Assembly: GCA_902794395.1 (NCBI GenBank)
Contig: CADBHB010000018.1
Location: 32,174 to 96,173 of the forward strand
From: an uncultured Ruminococcus sp.
GTDB lineage: Bacteria; Bacillota; Clostridia; Oscillospirales; Acutalibacteraceae
Reading direction: 5' to 3'
Length of the DNA stretch: 64,000 nt
The notes below the pieces were generated by a model. It worked only from the letters and a program-made list of their open reading frames with translations. It ran no database searches and was not told where the DNA came from. Shown piece after piece: positions 1 through 9,196 of this stretch (its first letter is position 1; the number at the start of each line of letters is the position of its first letter). Made by a program: the position numbers and the translations under genes.

Positions 1-191
1 CAGTGATGCTCGATGTACTCTCTGAGCTTTGATACGTCTTCTTCTGTCAAATCTCTGACACGAGTGTCAGGATTTACGCCTGTTGCAGCAATAATGTCTG
101 TTGCAGTCTTGCGGCCGATGCCGAAAATATAAGTTAAACCGATTTCAACTCTTTTATCTCTCGGCAAGTCAACACCTGCTATACGAGCCAT
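1..191 (-). CDS. rpsM: 30S ribosomal protein S13, partial (C-terminus outside window)
   Basis: The reverse strand from 191 reads [19 protein letters not shown] and continues through the helix-two-turn-helix motif [10 protein letters not shown], which is the N-terminus of S13. S13 lies at the head of the 30S subunit and contacts the P-site tRNA and L5. About 63 codons are present; the rest runs off the left edge. It follows rpmJ in the usual Firmicutes order infA-rpmJ-rpsM, and a purine-rich ribosome binding site precedes the ATG. Confidence 0.97.
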   Translation of the reverse strand, partial: MARIAGVDLPRDKRVEIGLTYIFGIGRKTATDIIAATGVNPDTRVRDLTEEDVSKLREYIEHH

Positions 192-248
192 TCAGTTGCA
201 CCTCCAAAATATTTTATAAATAGTAGTTGTTAAAGCTGTGTGCGAAAC

Positions 249-362
249 TTAACCCTGACGCTGCTTATGCTTGGGGTTGTCGCAGATAACGAGGATCTTG
301 CCCTTTCTCTTGATTACCTTGCACTTGTCGCACATTTTCTTTACTGAAGGTCTGACTTTCAC
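249..362 (-). CDS. rpmJ: 50S ribosomal protein L36, zinc-binding form
   Basis: A 37-residue ORF that starts with GTG ([13 protein letters not shown]...) and ends HKQRQG. Cys11, Cys14, Cys27 and His32 form the zinc site of the C+ type of L36. The protein is a small late-assembling piece of the 50S subunit. It sits between infA and rpsM, the normal place. The GTG start is chosen because it gives the standard L36 N-terminus. Confidence 0.96.
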   Translation of the reverse strand: MKVRPSVKKMCDKCKVIKRKGKILVICDNPKHKQRQG

Positions 363-408
363 TTACAATCATTCCTTTCCAAAAATAAGAATAGTGTGTT
401 GCCTTGGA

Positions 409-627
409 TTATTTGGATCTCCAAGTGATCCTTCCTCTTGTCAGGTCATAGGGAGACATCTCCACAGTAACCTTGTCGCCCGGCAAAATGCGGATGAAGT
501 TCATTCTCAATTTGCCTGAAATGACAGCTAATATCACGTGACCGTTTTGAAGCTCCACCTTGAACTGTGCGTTGGGCAGCGCTTCTCTTACAATGCCTTC
601 AACTTCAATTACGTCTTGCTTTGACAT
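409..627 (-). CDS. infA: Translation initiation factor IF-1
   Basis: 72 residues beginning [11 protein letters not shown], the full length of IF-1. It is a single S1-type OB fold that binds the ribosomal A site during initiation. Conserved parts visible are [15 protein letters not shown] and the C-terminal [10 protein letters not shown] longer in-frame ORF exists upstream, but the ATG at 627 gives the family N-terminus and follows an AGGTTAACTTTT-like leader, so the shorter start is preferred. It lies between the KOW gene and rpmJ. Confidence 0.96.
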   Translation of the reverse strand: MSKQDVIEVEGIVREALPNAQFKVELQNGHVILAVISGKLRMNFIRILPGDKVTVEMSPYDLTRGRITWRSK

Positions 628-632
628 AAAAG

Positions 633-872
633 TTAACCTCCGATAAATTCTCTTAACACTTTTTTGATTTGCGGATTGGTTTGCGGCGATGCCTTGCAAA
701 CAGCATTAGTCGGCGCAAGGTGCTTAAGGTTTTTCCGTTTGGGAGCCTGCACCCTTCGCCTCTTTCCGTCTGCTATCATCGCATAGGAACCGTCTGTTTC
801 GAGCACTACAAACCAGCCTTCTTTGTCGCGACCCGCAGTTGCCTTTACAATACTTCCCTTTTGTATGTTCAT
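633..872 (-). CDS. KOW-domain RNA-binding protein (L14e-like)
   Basis: 79 residues. The N-terminal part ([23 protein letters not shown]) is a KOW-type motif like that of eukaryotic/archaeal L14e; the C-terminal half is basic ([16 protein letters not shown]). Genes of this type sit between map and infA in many Clostridia and are annotated as RNA-binding or ribosome-associated, but their exact role is unsettled. Nine bases separate it from map and five from infA, so it is translated as part of the ribosomal operon. Confidence 0.85.
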   Translation of the reverse strand: MNIQKGSIVKATAGRDKEGWFVVLETDGSYAMIADGKRRRVQAPKRKNLKHLAPTNAVCKASPQTNPQIKKVLREFIGG

Positions 873-881
873 AAAATCACC

Positions 882-1634
882 CTAATCGCATACAGTGAGT
901 ATTTTAGGGCCGTCGTGGGTGACGGCGACGGTGTGTTCAAAGTGAGCCGAAAGCTTACCGTCGGCTGTGACGACAGTCCAGCTGTCACCCAGAACACGGG
1001 TGTAATGTGTGCCCTCGTTTACCATTGGTTCGATGGCAATTGTCATTCCGGGCAAAAGCTTTACGCCCCTGCCCCTTGTGCCGTAATTCGGCACGCTTGG
1101 GTCCTCGTGAAGTTTCGTACCTACGCCGTGGCCGACGTAATTTCGTACCACCGAGTAACTACGAGCTTCGACATACTCCTGAACCGCCGAGCCTATGTCT
1201 CCGATGCGGTTCAACACCTGCGCCTGTTTAATTCCCTCATACAGGCTTTCCCGGGTGGCGTAGAGCAGCCGTTTGGCGCTTTCGCTGACGCTGCCGCAAG
1301 GGAAGGTAAAGGCGTTGTCGCCGTGGAATCCCTTGTAGTAAGCGCCTACGTCTACGCTGACGATGTCGCCGTCCCTGAGAATGGTGGTTTTTTTGGGTAT
1401 GCCATGGATAACCACGTTGTTTACGGAAATGCACGCACTCGCGGGAAAGCCGCCGTATCCGAGAAACGAGGGGGAAGCCCCCTGTTTCTCGATATACCTG
1501 CGGACTGTTTCATCGATTTCATAAGTGGAAATCCCGGGCCTTACGGCCTCTCCCGCAACACGCAACGCCTCAGCGGAAATTCTGCAGGCGTCTTTCATTA
1601 AAGAAAGTTCCCGTGCTGTCTTGAGTGATACCAT
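882..1634 (-). CDS. map: Methionine aminopeptidase, type I
   Basis: 250 residues, the usual length of bacterial type Ia enzymes. It removes the initiator methionine from new proteins. The pita-bread fold ligands are all visible: His77 (VIHGIP), Asp95 and Asp106 (SVDVG, HGDNAF), His169 (YVGHGVG), Glu202 (TIAIEPM) and Glu233 (AHFEHT). It lies in the adk-map-KOW-infA stretch of the spc operon; only two bases separate it from adk. Confidence 0.97.
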   Translation of the reverse strand: MVSLKTARELSLMKDACRISAEALRVAGEAVRPGISTYEIDETVRRYIEKQGASPSFLGYGGFPASACISVNNVVIHGIPKKTTILRDGDIVSVDVGAYYKGFHGDNAFTFPCGSVSESAKRLLYATRESLYEGIKQAQVLNRIGDIGSAVQEYVEARSYSVVRNYVGHGVGTKLHEDPSVPNYGTRGRGVKLLPGMTIAIEPMVNEGTHYTRVLGDSWTVVTADGKLSAHFEHTVAVTHDGPKILTVCD

Positions 1635-1636
1635 GC

Positions 1637-2269
1637 TTACGCCTTGATCGCCTCGAGCACGGCCGCCGTGGTAGCTTCCACGGTGTCCATACCCTTTACG
1701 TTAACAAGCTTGCCCTGCTTGCCGTAGAACTTGACAAGGGGCTCGGTCTCTTTGTGATAAACCTCGAGACGCGCCTGCACAGTGTCGGGGTGGTCGTCCT
1801 TGCGCTGAACAAGGGTGCCGCCGCAGTCGTCGCACACGCCTTCCACCTGAGGCTTGAGGCTCTCGATGTGGTAGGGTCTGCCGCACTGCTCGCAAACACG
1901 GCGTCCGGACATACGCTTGGTGATGACACTGTCGGGTACGTCGATGTTGATGACGTACTGGATGTCAACGCCCATGGTGTCCAGAGCCTCGGCCTGAGGA
2001 ATGGTTCTGGGGAAGCCGTCAAGGATGAAGCCCTTTTTGCAGTCATCGTTGCTAAGTCTTTCCTTAACTATGCCGATAACTACCTCGTCGGGGACAAGCT
2101 TGCCGTCGTCCATATAGGACTTTGCTTTCAGACCCATTTCAGTGCCGTTTTTCAGCGCTTCACGAATCATGTTTCCGGTTGAAATTGTGGGAATACCAAA
2201 GTGCTCACAAAGTACAGCGGCTTGAGTGCCTTTACCTGCACCGGGAGCGCCTAACATGATAATGTTCAT
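1637..2269 (-). CDS. adk: Adenylate kinase, zinc-LID type
   Basis: 210 residues starting MNIIMLGAPGAGKGTQ, with the P-loop GAPGAGKGT at residues 7-15. It interconverts ATP+AMP and 2 ADP. The LID carries a Cys4 zinc site (CEQC...CDDC), typical of Gram-positive enzymes. An ATG eight codons upstream is in frame, but the ATG at 2269 has a GAGGT ribosome binding site at good distance, and that motif overlaps the upstream ATG, so the inner start is preferred. It follows secY in the standard order. Confidence 0.96.
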   Translation of the reverse strand: MNIIMLGAPGAGKGTQAAVLCEHFGIPTISTGNMIREALKNGTEMGLKAKSYMDDGKLVPDEVVIGIVKERLSNDDCKKGFILDGFPRTIPQAEALDTMGVDIQYVINIDVPDSVITKRMSGRRVCEQCGRPYHIESLKPQVEGVCDDCGGTLVQRKDDHPDTVQARLEVYHKETEPLVKFYGKQGKLVNVKGMDTVEATTAAVLEAIKA

Positions 2270-2293
2270 AATATTATACCTCATTTTTTTCAA

Positions 2294-3649
2294 TTAGTCA
2301 AGAAAACCTTTGTAATGACGCATCATCATCTGGCTTTCAAGCTGCTTCACGGTTTCGAGAGCAACACCGACGACGATGATGATAGAGGTACCGCCCAGGG
2401 ACAGGCCCGACATATGGGTGAGCTTGCCGTAGAGCAGGGGAACCAGCGCGATCACAGACAGGAACAGTGCGCCGATCAGGGTAATCCTGGAGAGGATCTT
2501 CTTGATGTAGGCTGCCGTGGGAGCGCCCGGACGGATGCCGGGAACTGTTCCGTTGTTGGATTTCAGGTTGTTAGCCATTTCAACGGGGTTGTACTGAATG
2601 GTCGTGTAGAAATACGCGAACATCAGGATAAGAATGAAGTATAAACCGATGTAAACCCAGCTGTCAGAGTTGAACAAGCTGAAGAACTTGCCCCAGAATG
2701 TTGACTTGTCAACCTTAGCAAAGAGGTTGATGGTGCTGGGGATAGAAAGGATGGAGCTGGCGAAGATGATGGGGAGAACGCCGCCCAGCGCTACCTTGAT
2801 GGGAAGGTGACTGGACTGGCCGCCGTACATCTTTCTGCCGACCACACGCTTTGCGTACTGGATGGGGATCCTTCTTTCGCTGTCCTGCATAAAGGTGATG
2901 ATCCAGATAACAGCCAGGAAGATAACTACCCAAAGAATAACAAACGCGAAGTATTTCGGCTGAGCGGAGCCTTCCTCGCCGGTGCCCAGACCCTGCTTCC
3001 AGTACTCGGTGAGCATGGTGACAGTGAAGGGAAGTCTGGCGATAATACCTGCGAACAGGAGGATGGAAATACCGTTGCCGATACCGTATTTGTTGATCTG
3101 CTCGCCGAGCCACATCATCAGCGCGGTGCCTGCGGTGAATACCAGTACGATGACGATTGCGGCAAATACCATGGAGAAGCCCTTGTTGTAGGACGTCAGT
3201 GCGGTGCCGTGCTCATCGGTGGAGTTCTTCAGATAGAAGAAGTACGCCGTACCCTGGATAAGACCCAGACCAACCGTTACATAACGGGTGATGGTACCGA
3301 TCTTTCTTCTGCCCGCCTCGCCCTCTTTGGAAAGCTTTTCCAGAGCGGGGATGGCAACGCAGAGAAGCTGGATGATAATGGAGCTGTTGATGTAGGGTGT
3401 GATACCCATGGCGAACAGGGTCGCGTTGGAGAACGCACCGCCCGAAAGGGTGTTGAGATAAGCGATCATGTTGTTGTTTGTGCTGTCAGCCGCGGCGGAA
3501 GCCTGCATAACATTCTGCAGCGCCGTGGTGTTGACGAACGGAACAGGGATGACCGAACCTACTCTGAACACAACGATGATCAAAAGAGTGAACAGGATCT
3601 TCTTTCTCAGATCGGGGATGGTCCACGCGTTTCTGATTGTCTTAAACAA
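2294..3649 (-). CDS. secY: Preprotein translocase subunit SecY
   Basis: 451 residues with about ten hydrophobic segments, the pore subunit of the SecYEG channel in the inner membrane. The N-terminal cytosolic stretch IPDLRKKILFTLLI and the later PGIRPGAPTAAYIKKIL and conserved end loop are typical. It abuts rplO (stop and start adjoin) and precedes adk, as in most Firmicutes. It is the insertion site for many secreted and lipoprotein products seen in this window. Confidence 0.97.
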   Translation of the reverse strand: MFKTIRNAWTIPDLRKKILFTLLIIVVFRVGSVIPVPFVNTTALQNVMQASAAADSTNNNMIAYLNTLSGGAFSNATLFAMGITPYINSSIIIQLLCVAIPALEKLSKEGEAGRRKIGTITRYVTVGLGLIQGTAYFFYLKNSTDEHGTALTSYNKGFSMVFAAIVIVLVFTAGTALMMWLGEQINKYGIGNGISILLFAGIIARLPFTVTMLTEYWKQGLGTGEEGSAQPKYFAFVILWVVIFLAVIWIITFMQDSERRIPIQYAKRVVGRKMYGGQSSHLPIKVALGGVLPIIFASSILSIPSTINLFAKVDKSTFWGKFFSLFNSDSWVYIGLYFILILMFAYFYTTIQYNPVEMANNLKSNNGTVPGIRPGAPTAAYIKKILSRITLIGALFLSVIALVPLLYGKLTHMSGLSLGGTSIIIVVGVALETVKQLESQMMMRHYKGFLD

Positions 3650-4093
3650 TTAGATCACCTCTGCCTTTCCGCCCGCAGCCTCGATAGCGGCTTTGGCTGA
3701 TTCGGAAAAAGCAGAAACCTTAACAGTGAGTTTTTTCTCGAGCTTGCCGTTGCCGAGCACCTTGATCGCGTCAAAGCCGTTCTTGACAACGCCTGCTGCC
3801 TTAAGTGATTCAGCGTCAACGGTGTCGCCGTCGTTAAACTTTCTGTTTAGTGTGCTGAGGTTAATAGCAACTACGTTTTTCGCAAAGATGTTGTTGAAAC
3901 CTCTTTTAGGGATACGACGCTGCAGAGGCATCTGACCGCCCTCGAAACCGGGACGGATGCTGCCGCCTGAGCGGGCCTTCTGACCCTTGTGTCCCTTGCC
4001 GGCTGTTTTGCCCCAACCGGAACCGTGACCTCTACCGATTCTCTTGGAGCTTTTCTTGGAGCCCTCGACCGGTGAAAGTTCATGTAACTTCAT
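3650..4093 (-). CDS. rplO: 50S ribosomal protein L15
   Basis: 147 residues, the usual length. The N-terminal signature [22 protein letters not shown] followed by a glycine/lysine/arginine-rich extension ([21 protein letters not shown]) is characteristic of L15, a 23S rRNA-binding late assembly protein. It is between rpmD and secY in standard order. Confidence 0.97.
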   Translation of the reverse strand: MKLHELSPVEGSKKSSKRIGRGHGSGWGKTAGKGHKGQKARSGGSIRPGFEGGQMPLQRRIPKRGFNNIFAKNVVAINLSTLNRKFNDGDTVDAESLKAAGVVKNGFDAIKVLGNGKLEKKLTVKVSAFSESAKAAIEAAGGKAEVI

Positions 4094-4111
4094 AAGTTCG
4101 CACCTCCTTGC

Positions 4112-4282
4112 TTACGCTTCACTAACCTCTACGAGGTGGATGATTTTTGCTACCTTGCCCTTGGTCTGTGCGTTATCGGGCTGATTGGTGGTATCGCCGA
4201 TTTTCTTCAGACCTAAAGCGTGAGCGGTTGCAATCTGATCCTTTTTGGAGCCGATGAGGCTCTTAACCAACTTAATTGTCAT
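4112..4282 (-). CDS. rpmD: 50S ribosomal protein L30
   Basis: 56 residues from an ATG at 4282, translated by hand: MTIKLVKSLIGSKKDQ through KIGDTTNQPDNAQTKGK to LVEVSEA. This is a complete short bacterial L30, with the usual invariant helix (TAHALGLKKIG). It lies between rpsE and rplO, as expected. Confidence 0.95.
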   Translation of the reverse strand: MTIKLVKSLIGSKKDQIATAHALGLKKIGDTTNQPDNAQTKGKVAKIIHLVEVSEA

Positions 4283-4300
4283 AATATGCAACCTCCCTTA

Positions 4301-4798
4301 TTATAAGATTTCCTTAACGGACTTGCCGCGGACAGCCGCGACCTCTTCGGCGGTTCTGAGCGCCGAAAGACCTGCCAGAGTCGCGCGGACTACGTTGCAG
4401 GGGTTGTTGGAGCGGAGCGCCTTTGTACGGATATCCTTGATGCCGACAGCCTCAACGACCGCACGCACGGGACCGCCCGCGATAACACCGGTACCGGGAG
4501 CGGCAGGCTTCATCAAAACTCTGCCGGCGCCGAATTCGCCGATGATCTCGTGAGGAATGGTGGTTCCTCTGAGCGATACCTTCATAAGGTTCTTCTTCGC
4601 GTCCTCAATGCCCTTGCGGATAGCGTCGGGAACTTCGCCCGCTTTACCGATGCCGAAGCCCACGGTGCCGTTGCCGTCGCCGACAACTACCAGAGCCGCA
4701 AACTTGAAGATACGACCACCCTTGACCGTTTTGGATACACGGTTGATGGTAACAACTCTTTCTTTCAATTCGCCTGTTGCTTCTACTTTATTAGCCAA
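4301..4798 (-). CDS. rpsE: 30S ribosomal protein S5
   Basis: 165 residues with the double-stranded RNA-binding N-terminal part ([20 protein letters not shown]) and the conserved [20 protein letters not shown] loop region. S5 is in the 30S body and contributes to translational accuracy and mRNA entry. It is between rplR and rpmD. Confidence 0.97.
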   Translation of the reverse strand: MANKVEATGELKERVVTINRVSKTVKGGRIFKFAALVVVGDGNGTVGFGIGKAGEVPDAIRKGIEDAKKNLMKVSLRGTTIPHEIIGEFGAGRVLMKPAAPGTGVIAGGPVRAVVEAVGIKDIRTKALRSNNPCNVVRATLAGLSALRTAEEVAAVRGKSVKEIL

Positions 4799-4816
4799 AG
4801 TGATTCCTCCTCTTCC

Positions 4817-5167
4817 TTAGAAATTGAGGCCGCCCTCGCGAGCGCCTTCGGCCAATTCTTTCACACGGCCGTGATAAATGTTACCGCCTCTGTCGAAAAC
4901 AACGTCAACGATGTTTTTCTCCTTTGCACGCTCTGCTACGAGCTTGCCGACAGCTCTTGCTGCCTCTTTGTTTCCGCCATTGTCCATTTTAAGGCTGTTC
5001 GCTGAAACCAGCGTTACACCGGCTACGTCGTCAATGATCTGAGCGTAGATGTTGTTGGTGGAGCGGAATACGCACAAACGGGGACACTCAGCGGTGCCGC
5101 TGATCTTGCCGCGGACTCTCTTATGGCGTCTTGCGCGTGCCTTTTTAGTATCAGGTCTGCTTACCAT
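4817..5167 (-). CDS. rplR: 50S ribosomal protein L18
   Basis: 116 residues, slightly shorter than the usual 117-122 at the N-terminus. The basic start ([24 protein letters not shown]) and the C-terminal [23 protein letters not shown] are diagnostic. L18 binds 5S rRNA with L5. A GGAGTG ribosome binding site precedes the ATG. Confidence 0.97.
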   Translation of the reverse strand: MVSRPDTKKARARRHKRVRGKISGTAECPRLCVFRSTNNIYAQIIDDVAGVTLVSANSLKMDNGGNKEAARAVGKLVAERAKEKNIVDVVFDRGGNIYHGRVKELAEGAREGGLNF

Positions 5168-5184
5168 GTTTTTTCACTCCTTAA

Positions 5185-5727
5185 TTATTTACCCTTACCG
5201 GCCTTGCCTTCCTTGCGGCGGATATACTCGTCAACGTACTTGATACCTTTGCCCTTATAGGGTTCGGGCGGACGTTTCTCTCTGATTTCGGCAGCAAACT
5301 GACCAACTTTTTGCTTATCGATGCCGACAACGATGATTCTGTTGGGATCGGGGACCTCAAGCTTGATGTCCTCGGTGTCCTCAACGATCACCTGATGGGA
5401 GTAGCCCAGGTTCATAACGCACTTGTTGCCCTGCTTCTGAACACGATAGCCTACGCCGTTAACCAGCAGCTCCTTCTTGTAGCCCTCGGTAACGCCGACC
5501 ACCATATTGTGGATGAGCGTTCTTGTCAGGCCGTGGAGCGAGCGGTTTTCTTTTTTGTCGTCAGGACGGCTTACGGTGATCTCTGCGCCCTGCACTTCCA
5601 CTGTCATGTTGGGGTTGTAGGCGTAGCTGAGCTCGCCCTTGGGTCCCTTGACGGTGATAACACCGTTGTCAACCTTAACGTCGACGCCGGCGGGAATATT
5701 TATCGGTTTTCTTCCAATTCGAGACAT
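5185..5727 (-). CDS. rplF: 50S ribosomal protein L6
   Basis: 180 residues from the ATG at 5727 (MSRIGRKPINIPAGV). An in-frame extension upstream is rejected because GGAGGTG lies just before this ATG. The two-fold repeated L6 domains are present and the C-terminal motif RPPEPYKGKGIKY is the family signature. L6 lies near the factor-binding site of the 50S. Confidence 0.97.
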   Translation of the reverse strand: MSRIGRKPINIPAGVDVKVDNGVITVKGPKGELSYAYNPNMTVEVQGAEITVSRPDDKKENRSLHGLTRTLIHNMVVGVTEGYKKELLVNGVGYRVQKQGNKCVMNLGYSHQVIVEDTEDIKLEVPDPNRIIVVGIDKQKVGQFAAEIREKRPPEPYKGKGIKYVDEYIRRKEGKAGKGK

Positions 5728-5741
5728 TTTCGCACCTCCTC

Positions 5742-6140
5742 TTACCAAATGTAAGCGAGAACCTCGCCGCCAACGTGCTGGCGTCTTGCCTCGCGATCAG
5801 TCATAACACCCTTGGAGGTGGAGATGATCGCGACGCCGAGTCCCTTCATTACCTTCGGCATATCCTCTGCATTACTGTAAATACGCAGGCCGGGCTTAGA
5901 CACGCGGCGCAGACCTGTGATAACGGGGGTCTTGCCCTCGAGGTATCTCAGCGTCACCTTGATGATGCCCTGCTTGCCGTCTTCAATCACATTGAATCCC
6001 TTGATGTAACCTTCGTCTGCAAGAATCTGACAAATAGACTTCTTGAGGTTGGAAGCGGGGATTTCAACGGAATCATGCTTCGCTGCGTTTGCGTTACGAA
6101 TTCTTGTCAGCAAATCAGCGATAGTATCTGTAATCTGCAT
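5742..6140 (-). CDS. rpsH: 30S ribosomal protein S8
   Basis: 132 residues ([25 protein letters not shown]). The C-terminal signature [21 protein letters not shown] is intact. S8 binds 16S rRNA in the central domain and, in E. coli, represses the spc operon. It follows the damaged rpsN. Confidence 0.97.
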   Translation of the reverse strand: MQITDTIADLLTRIRNANAAKHDSVEIPASNLKKSICQILADEGYIKGFNVIEDGKQGIIKVTLRYLEGKTPVITGLRRVSKPGLRIYSNAEDMPKVMKGLGVAIISTSKGVMTDREARRQHVGGEVLAYIW

Positions 6141-6158
6141 AACCTTTTTCCTCCTTGC

Positions 6159-6304
6159 TTACCAGCTTGCTTTCTTTACGCCCGGGATTTCGCCCTTGTA
6201 AGCGAGCTCACGGAAGCAAATACGACAAATACCATACTTGAGTACTCTCTGGTGGAGAACTTCTGCTTTCTCTGCTGCTTTACTTTCATAGCTGTTTTAG
6301 CCAC
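6159..6304 (-). pseudogene. rpsN: 30S ribosomal protein S14 (zinc type), internal deletion and frameshift
   Basis: A GTG start at 6304 behind AGGAGGG begins [21 protein letters not shown], the normal N-terminus. The frame then changes: two bases (6240-6241) separate the TAC codon from [16 protein letters not shown], which continues in another frame to the correct end GVKKASW (stop 6159-6161). The usual 61-residue protein needs about 14 more residues here, including the first CxxC of the zinc site, so about 40 nt are missing. Read literally, it gives a 43-residue truncated product. As S14 is essential, an assembly or sequencing deletion is the simplest explanation; a second S14 gene elsewhere is possible. 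The junction holds the palindrome GAGTACTC. Confidence 0.9.
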
Positions 6305-6316
6305 AACAATCCCTCC

Positions 6317-6856
6317 TTACTTAGAAAACGGTGCGCCCATCAGCGTTAAAAGCTCACGAGCCTCTTCGTCTGTCTTCGCGGTGGTTACAAAGCAGATGTC
6401 CATACCGCGAACCTTGTCAATCTTGTCATAGTCGATCTCAGGGAAAATGAGCTGTTCCTTCAGACCCATGTTGTAGTTGCCTCTGCCGTCGAAAGAGTTG
6501 GGGTTGATACCTCTGAAGTCTCTTACGCGGGGAAGGGCGATGTTGAAGAATCTGTCGAGGAACTCATACATTCTCTCGCCGCGCAGTGTTACCTTCACGC
6601 CGATGGGCATGCCCTCTCTGAGCTTGAAGTTCGCAACTGACTTTCTGGCGTGGCAAACCAGGGGCTTCTGACCCGTGATAGCCGCGAGATCCTTGCTGAT
6701 GGCGTCGATCGCCTTGGAATTCTCTCTTGCTTCACCTGCGCCCACGTTGACAACGATCTTGTCAAGCTTGGGGATCTGCATTGTGCTCTTGTAGGAGAAC
6801 TTAGTCATAAGAGCAGGTGCAACTTCCTTGAGATAGTAATCTTTCAGTCTTGCCAT
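6317..6856 (-). CDS. rplE: 50S ribosomal protein L5
   Basis: 179 residues, full length. The N-terminal [20 protein letters not shown] and the internal [19 protein letters not shown] signature identify it. L5 binds 5S rRNA and the P-site tRNA. It is between rplX and rpsN. Confidence 0.97.
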   Translation of the reverse strand: MARLKDYYLKEVAPALMTKFSYKSTMQIPKLDKIVVNVGAGEARENSKAIDAISKDLAAITGQKPLVCHARKSVANFKLREGMPIGVKVTLRGERMYEFLDRFFNIALPRVRDFRGINPNSFDGRGNYNMGLKEQLIFPEIDYDKIDKVRGMDICFVTTAKTDEEARELLTLMGAPFSK

Positions 6857-6870
6857 TTCTTATTTCCTCC

Positions 6871-7188
6871 TTAAAGCGCTTCGCCGCATTTGGCGCAGAT
6901 TCTGCCCTTGGAGCCGTCCTCATAGAGCTTATGAGCGACTCTGGTAGGCTTTTTGCAGCGGGGGCAAACGATCTGGACCTTGCAGGCGTACATTGCGCCC
7001 TCAGCCTTGATGATGCCGCCCTGCTCGCCCATTCTTCTGGGCTTAACGTGCTTGGATACCATATTTACTTTCTCTACGATAACCTTGCCTTCTGTGGGGC
7101 TTACGGCCATGACCTGACCCTTTTTGCCCTTATCCTTACCGCTGATAACGATAACGGTGTCGCCTGTTTTAACATGAACTTTACTCAT
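6871..7188 (-). CDS. rplX: 50S ribosomal protein L24 with C-terminal zinc ribbon
   Basis: 105 residues from the ATG at 7188 (MSKVHVKTGDTVIVISG), preceded by GGAGGTG; an upstream in-frame ATG is rejected. The KOW motif (ISGKDKGKKGQV) is at residues 13-24. The C-terminal part has CPRC and CAKC pairs, a zinc-ribbon tail seen in many clostridial L24 proteins. L24 starts 50S assembly. Confidence 0.96.
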   Translation of the reverse strand: MSKVHVKTGDTVIVISGKDKGKKGQVMAVSPTEGKVIVEKVNMVSKHVKPRRMGEQGGIIKAEGAMYACKVQIVCPRCKKPTRVAHKLYEDGSKGRICAKCGEAL

Positions 7189-7201
7189 TGTGACACCTCC
7201 A

Positions 7202-7570
7202 TTAAAGTACTTCCGGAGCAAGGGACAAAATCTTCATGTAATCCTTATCACGAAGCTCTCTTGCTACGGGTCCGAAGATACGAGTACCGCGGGGGTTCTT
7301 ATCTTCCTTGATGATAACAGCCGCGTTTTCATCGAAGCGGATGTAAGTGCCGTCCTCACGTCTTACGCCCTTTGCGGAGCGAACGACAACAGCCTTTACA
7401 ACGTCACCCTTCTTAACAACGCCGCCGGGTGCTGCTTTTTTAACGGAAGCAACGATAACGTCGCCAATATTGGCATATCTCCTTCTGGTACCGCCGAGTA
7501 CACGAATGCACATAAGTTCTTTTGCGCCGGTGTTGTCGGCAACCTTGAGGATGGTTTGCTGCTGAATCAC
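7202..7570 (-). CDS. rplN: 50S ribosomal protein L14
   Basis: 122 residues, the standard length. It begins [19 protein letters not shown] and contains the conserved segment [20 protein letters not shown]14 is at the subunit interface and binds RsfS. It is between rpsQ and rplX. Confidence 0.97.
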   Translation of the reverse strand: MIQQQTILKVADNTGAKELMCIRVLGGTRRRYANIGDVIVASVKKAAPGGVVKKGDVVKAVVVRSAKGVRREDGTYIRFDENAAVIIKEDKNPRGTRIFGPVARELRDKDYMKILSLAPEVL

Positions 7571-7606
7571 AGTTATTCCTCCTTAATTCAAAGTCGCTAA
7601 AATCAC

Positions 7607-7864
7607 TTATTTAGCTTTCTCAATGATCTCGACGAGTCTCCATCTTTTATCCTTAGAAAGAGGACGGGTCTCCATAATCTTTACACGGTCGCCGACGCCG
7701 CACTCGTTGTTTTCATCGTGTGCTTTGAAGCGAACGGTTCGCTTAACAATTTTGTTATAGAGCTTGTGCTTTACGCTGTCTTCGACCGCAACAACGATCG
7801 TCTTGTCCATTTTGTCGCTGACGACCTTGCCGATAACGGTCTTTCTCATGTTTCTTTCACTCAC
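7607..7864 (-). CDS. rpsQ: 30S ribosomal protein S17
   Basis: 85 residues with the OB-fold signature [20 protein letters not shown] and the conserved [19 protein letters not shown] near the end. S17 is a primary binder of the 5' domain of 16S rRNA. It is between rpmC and rplN. Confidence 0.97.
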   Translation of the reverse strand: MSERNMRKTVIGKVVSDKMDKTIVVAVEDSVKHKLYNKIVKRTVRFKAHDENNECGVGDRVKIMETRPLSKDKRWRLVEIIEKAK

Positions 7865-7881
7865 TGTTAAGTCCTCCTCTC

Positions 7882-8082
7882 TTATTCTTCACCCGCGATC
7901 TCGCGCTGACGAAGGATGGTGGATACTCTGGCGATGTCCTTCTTTACTGCGCCGATGCGGTTTGAGTTATCGAGCTGATTAACAGCAAGCTGAAAACGAA
8001 GGTTGAACAGCTCTTCCTTGAGGGAAGCGAGCTTGGTCTGAAGCTCTTCCATGGACAATTCTTTCAATTCTGACGCTTTCAT
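7882..8082 (-). CDS. rpmC: 50S ribosomal protein L29
   Basis: 66 residues ([25 protein letters not shown]), two long helices with the L29 signature [16 protein letters not shown]. Its ATG overlaps the rplP stop by one base (TAATG), which implies translational coupling. L29 lies by the exit tunnel beside L23. Confidence 0.97.
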   Translation of the reverse strand: MKASELKELSMEELQTKLASLKEELFNLRFQLAVNQLDNSNRIGAVKKDIARVSTILRQREIAGEE

Positions 8083-8501
8083 TACTGCTCACCCTCCTCT
8101 TTCTTCACGAATTTGCACTTAACGGGAAGCTTGTTGGCGGCAAGACGCATAGCTTCTCTGGCAGTCGCCTCGTCGACGCCGCCGAGCTCAAACATAACTC
8201 TGCCGGGCTTAACAACAGCTACCCAGTACTCGACATTACCTTTACCTTTACCCATACGGGTCTCAGCGGGTCTTGCGGTGATGGGCTTGTCGGGGAAAAT
8301 TTTGATCCAAACCTTACCGAATCTCTTGCAGTAACGTGTCATGGCGATACGCGCTGCCTCGATCTGGTTGGAAGTGATCCATGCGGGCTCGGTAGCCTGA
8401 AGGCCGAACTCACCGTAGGTGACCTTGTTGCCTCTGAGCGCCTTACCGGTCATTCTGCCGCGATGGACTCTTCTGTATTTCACTCTTTTGGGCATTAACA
8501 T
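8082..8501 (-). CDS. rplP: 50S ribosomal protein L16
   Basis: 139 residues from the ATG at 8501 ([19 protein letters not shown]), which overlaps the rpsC stop by one base and follows GGAGG at good spacing. A 27-codon longer frame lies inside rpsC and is rejected. L16 organises the A-site region of the 50S. One-base overlaps on both sides show tight coupling of rpsC-rplP-rpmC. Confidence 0.96.
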   Translation of the reverse strand: MLMPKRVKYRRVHRGRMTGKALRGNKVTYGEFGLQATEPAWITSNQIEAARIAMTRYCKRFGKVWIKIFPDKPITARPAETRMGKGKGNVEYWVAVVKPGRVMFELGGVDEATAREAMRLAANKLPVKCKFVKKEEGEQ

Positions 8502-9181
8502 TATTTTCTGCCTCCTTCTCTGCGGGGACGTCTTGCGGGCTTCGCCTCGTTGACGTTGAGGACCTCGCCCTTGTAGAGCCATACCTTTACGCCTACCTTG
8601 CCGTAGGTGGTATTTGCCTCTGCAAAGCCGTAGTCGATGTCGGCACGAAGTGTCTGAAGCGGGATAGTACCCTCGTGATACTGCTCGCTGCGAGCTATCT
8701 CAGCACCGCCGAGACGGCCTGAACACATAATCTTGATACCCTTAGCACCGCGGCGCATAGCGTTGCCGATGCTCTGCTTCATAGCGCGGCGGAAGGAGAT
8801 TCTCTTCTCGAGCTGCTGCGCGATGTTTTCTGCGACGAGCTGTGCGTCGAGCTCGGGAGCCTTTACCTCAACAATGTTGATGGCAACGGGCTTTTGGAGC
8901 ATTTTTTCGCACTGTGCTTTCAGCTTCTCGATCTCGGCGCCGCCCTTACCGATTACCAGGCCGGGCTTTGCGCAGTGGATGCTGATGCGCACTCTTTTGC
9001 CGTCTCTCTCGATTTCGATTTTAGAGATTCCGAAGTTGTAAAGCTGCTTCTTAAGTGTTTTACGGAGGTTGTAGTCCTCAACCAGTGTCGCACCGAAGTC
9101 CTTCTTGTTGGCGAACCAACGGGAATCCCAGTCTTTGATAACACCGACTCTAAGTCCGTGCGGATTTACTTTCTGTCCCAT
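8501..9181 (-). CDS. rpsC: 30S ribosomal protein S3
   Basis: 226 residues. The N-terminus [15 protein letters not shown] and the KH domain loop [12 protein letters not shown] are clear, and the C-terminal domain ([12 protein letters not shown]) is complete. S3 forms part of the mRNA entry helicase site of the 30S. The tail ([11 protein letters not shown]) is basic. Confidence 0.97.
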   Translation of the reverse strand: MGQKVNPHGLRVGVIKDWDSRWFANKKDFGATLVEDYNLRKTLKKQLYNFGISKIEIERDGKRVRISIHCAKPGLVIGKGGAEIEKLKAQCEKMLQKPVAINIVEVKAPELDAQLVAENIAQQLEKRISFRRAMKQSIGNAMRRGAKGIKIMCSGRLGGAEIARSEQYHEGTIPLQTLRADIDYGFAEANTTYGKVGVKVWLYKGEVLNVNEAKPARRPRREGGRK

Positions 9182-9196
9182 AATTCAAACCTCCCC

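Noticed and set aside
669-1601. 310-residue plus-strand ORF over map
   Set aside because: Antisense to a well-supported gene and without any recognisable domain.
6159-6304. Reading rpsN as a true short S14 variant
   Set aside because: The frame is broken and half of the zinc site is lost; the remaining ends are normal, so this is a deletion rather than a variant family.
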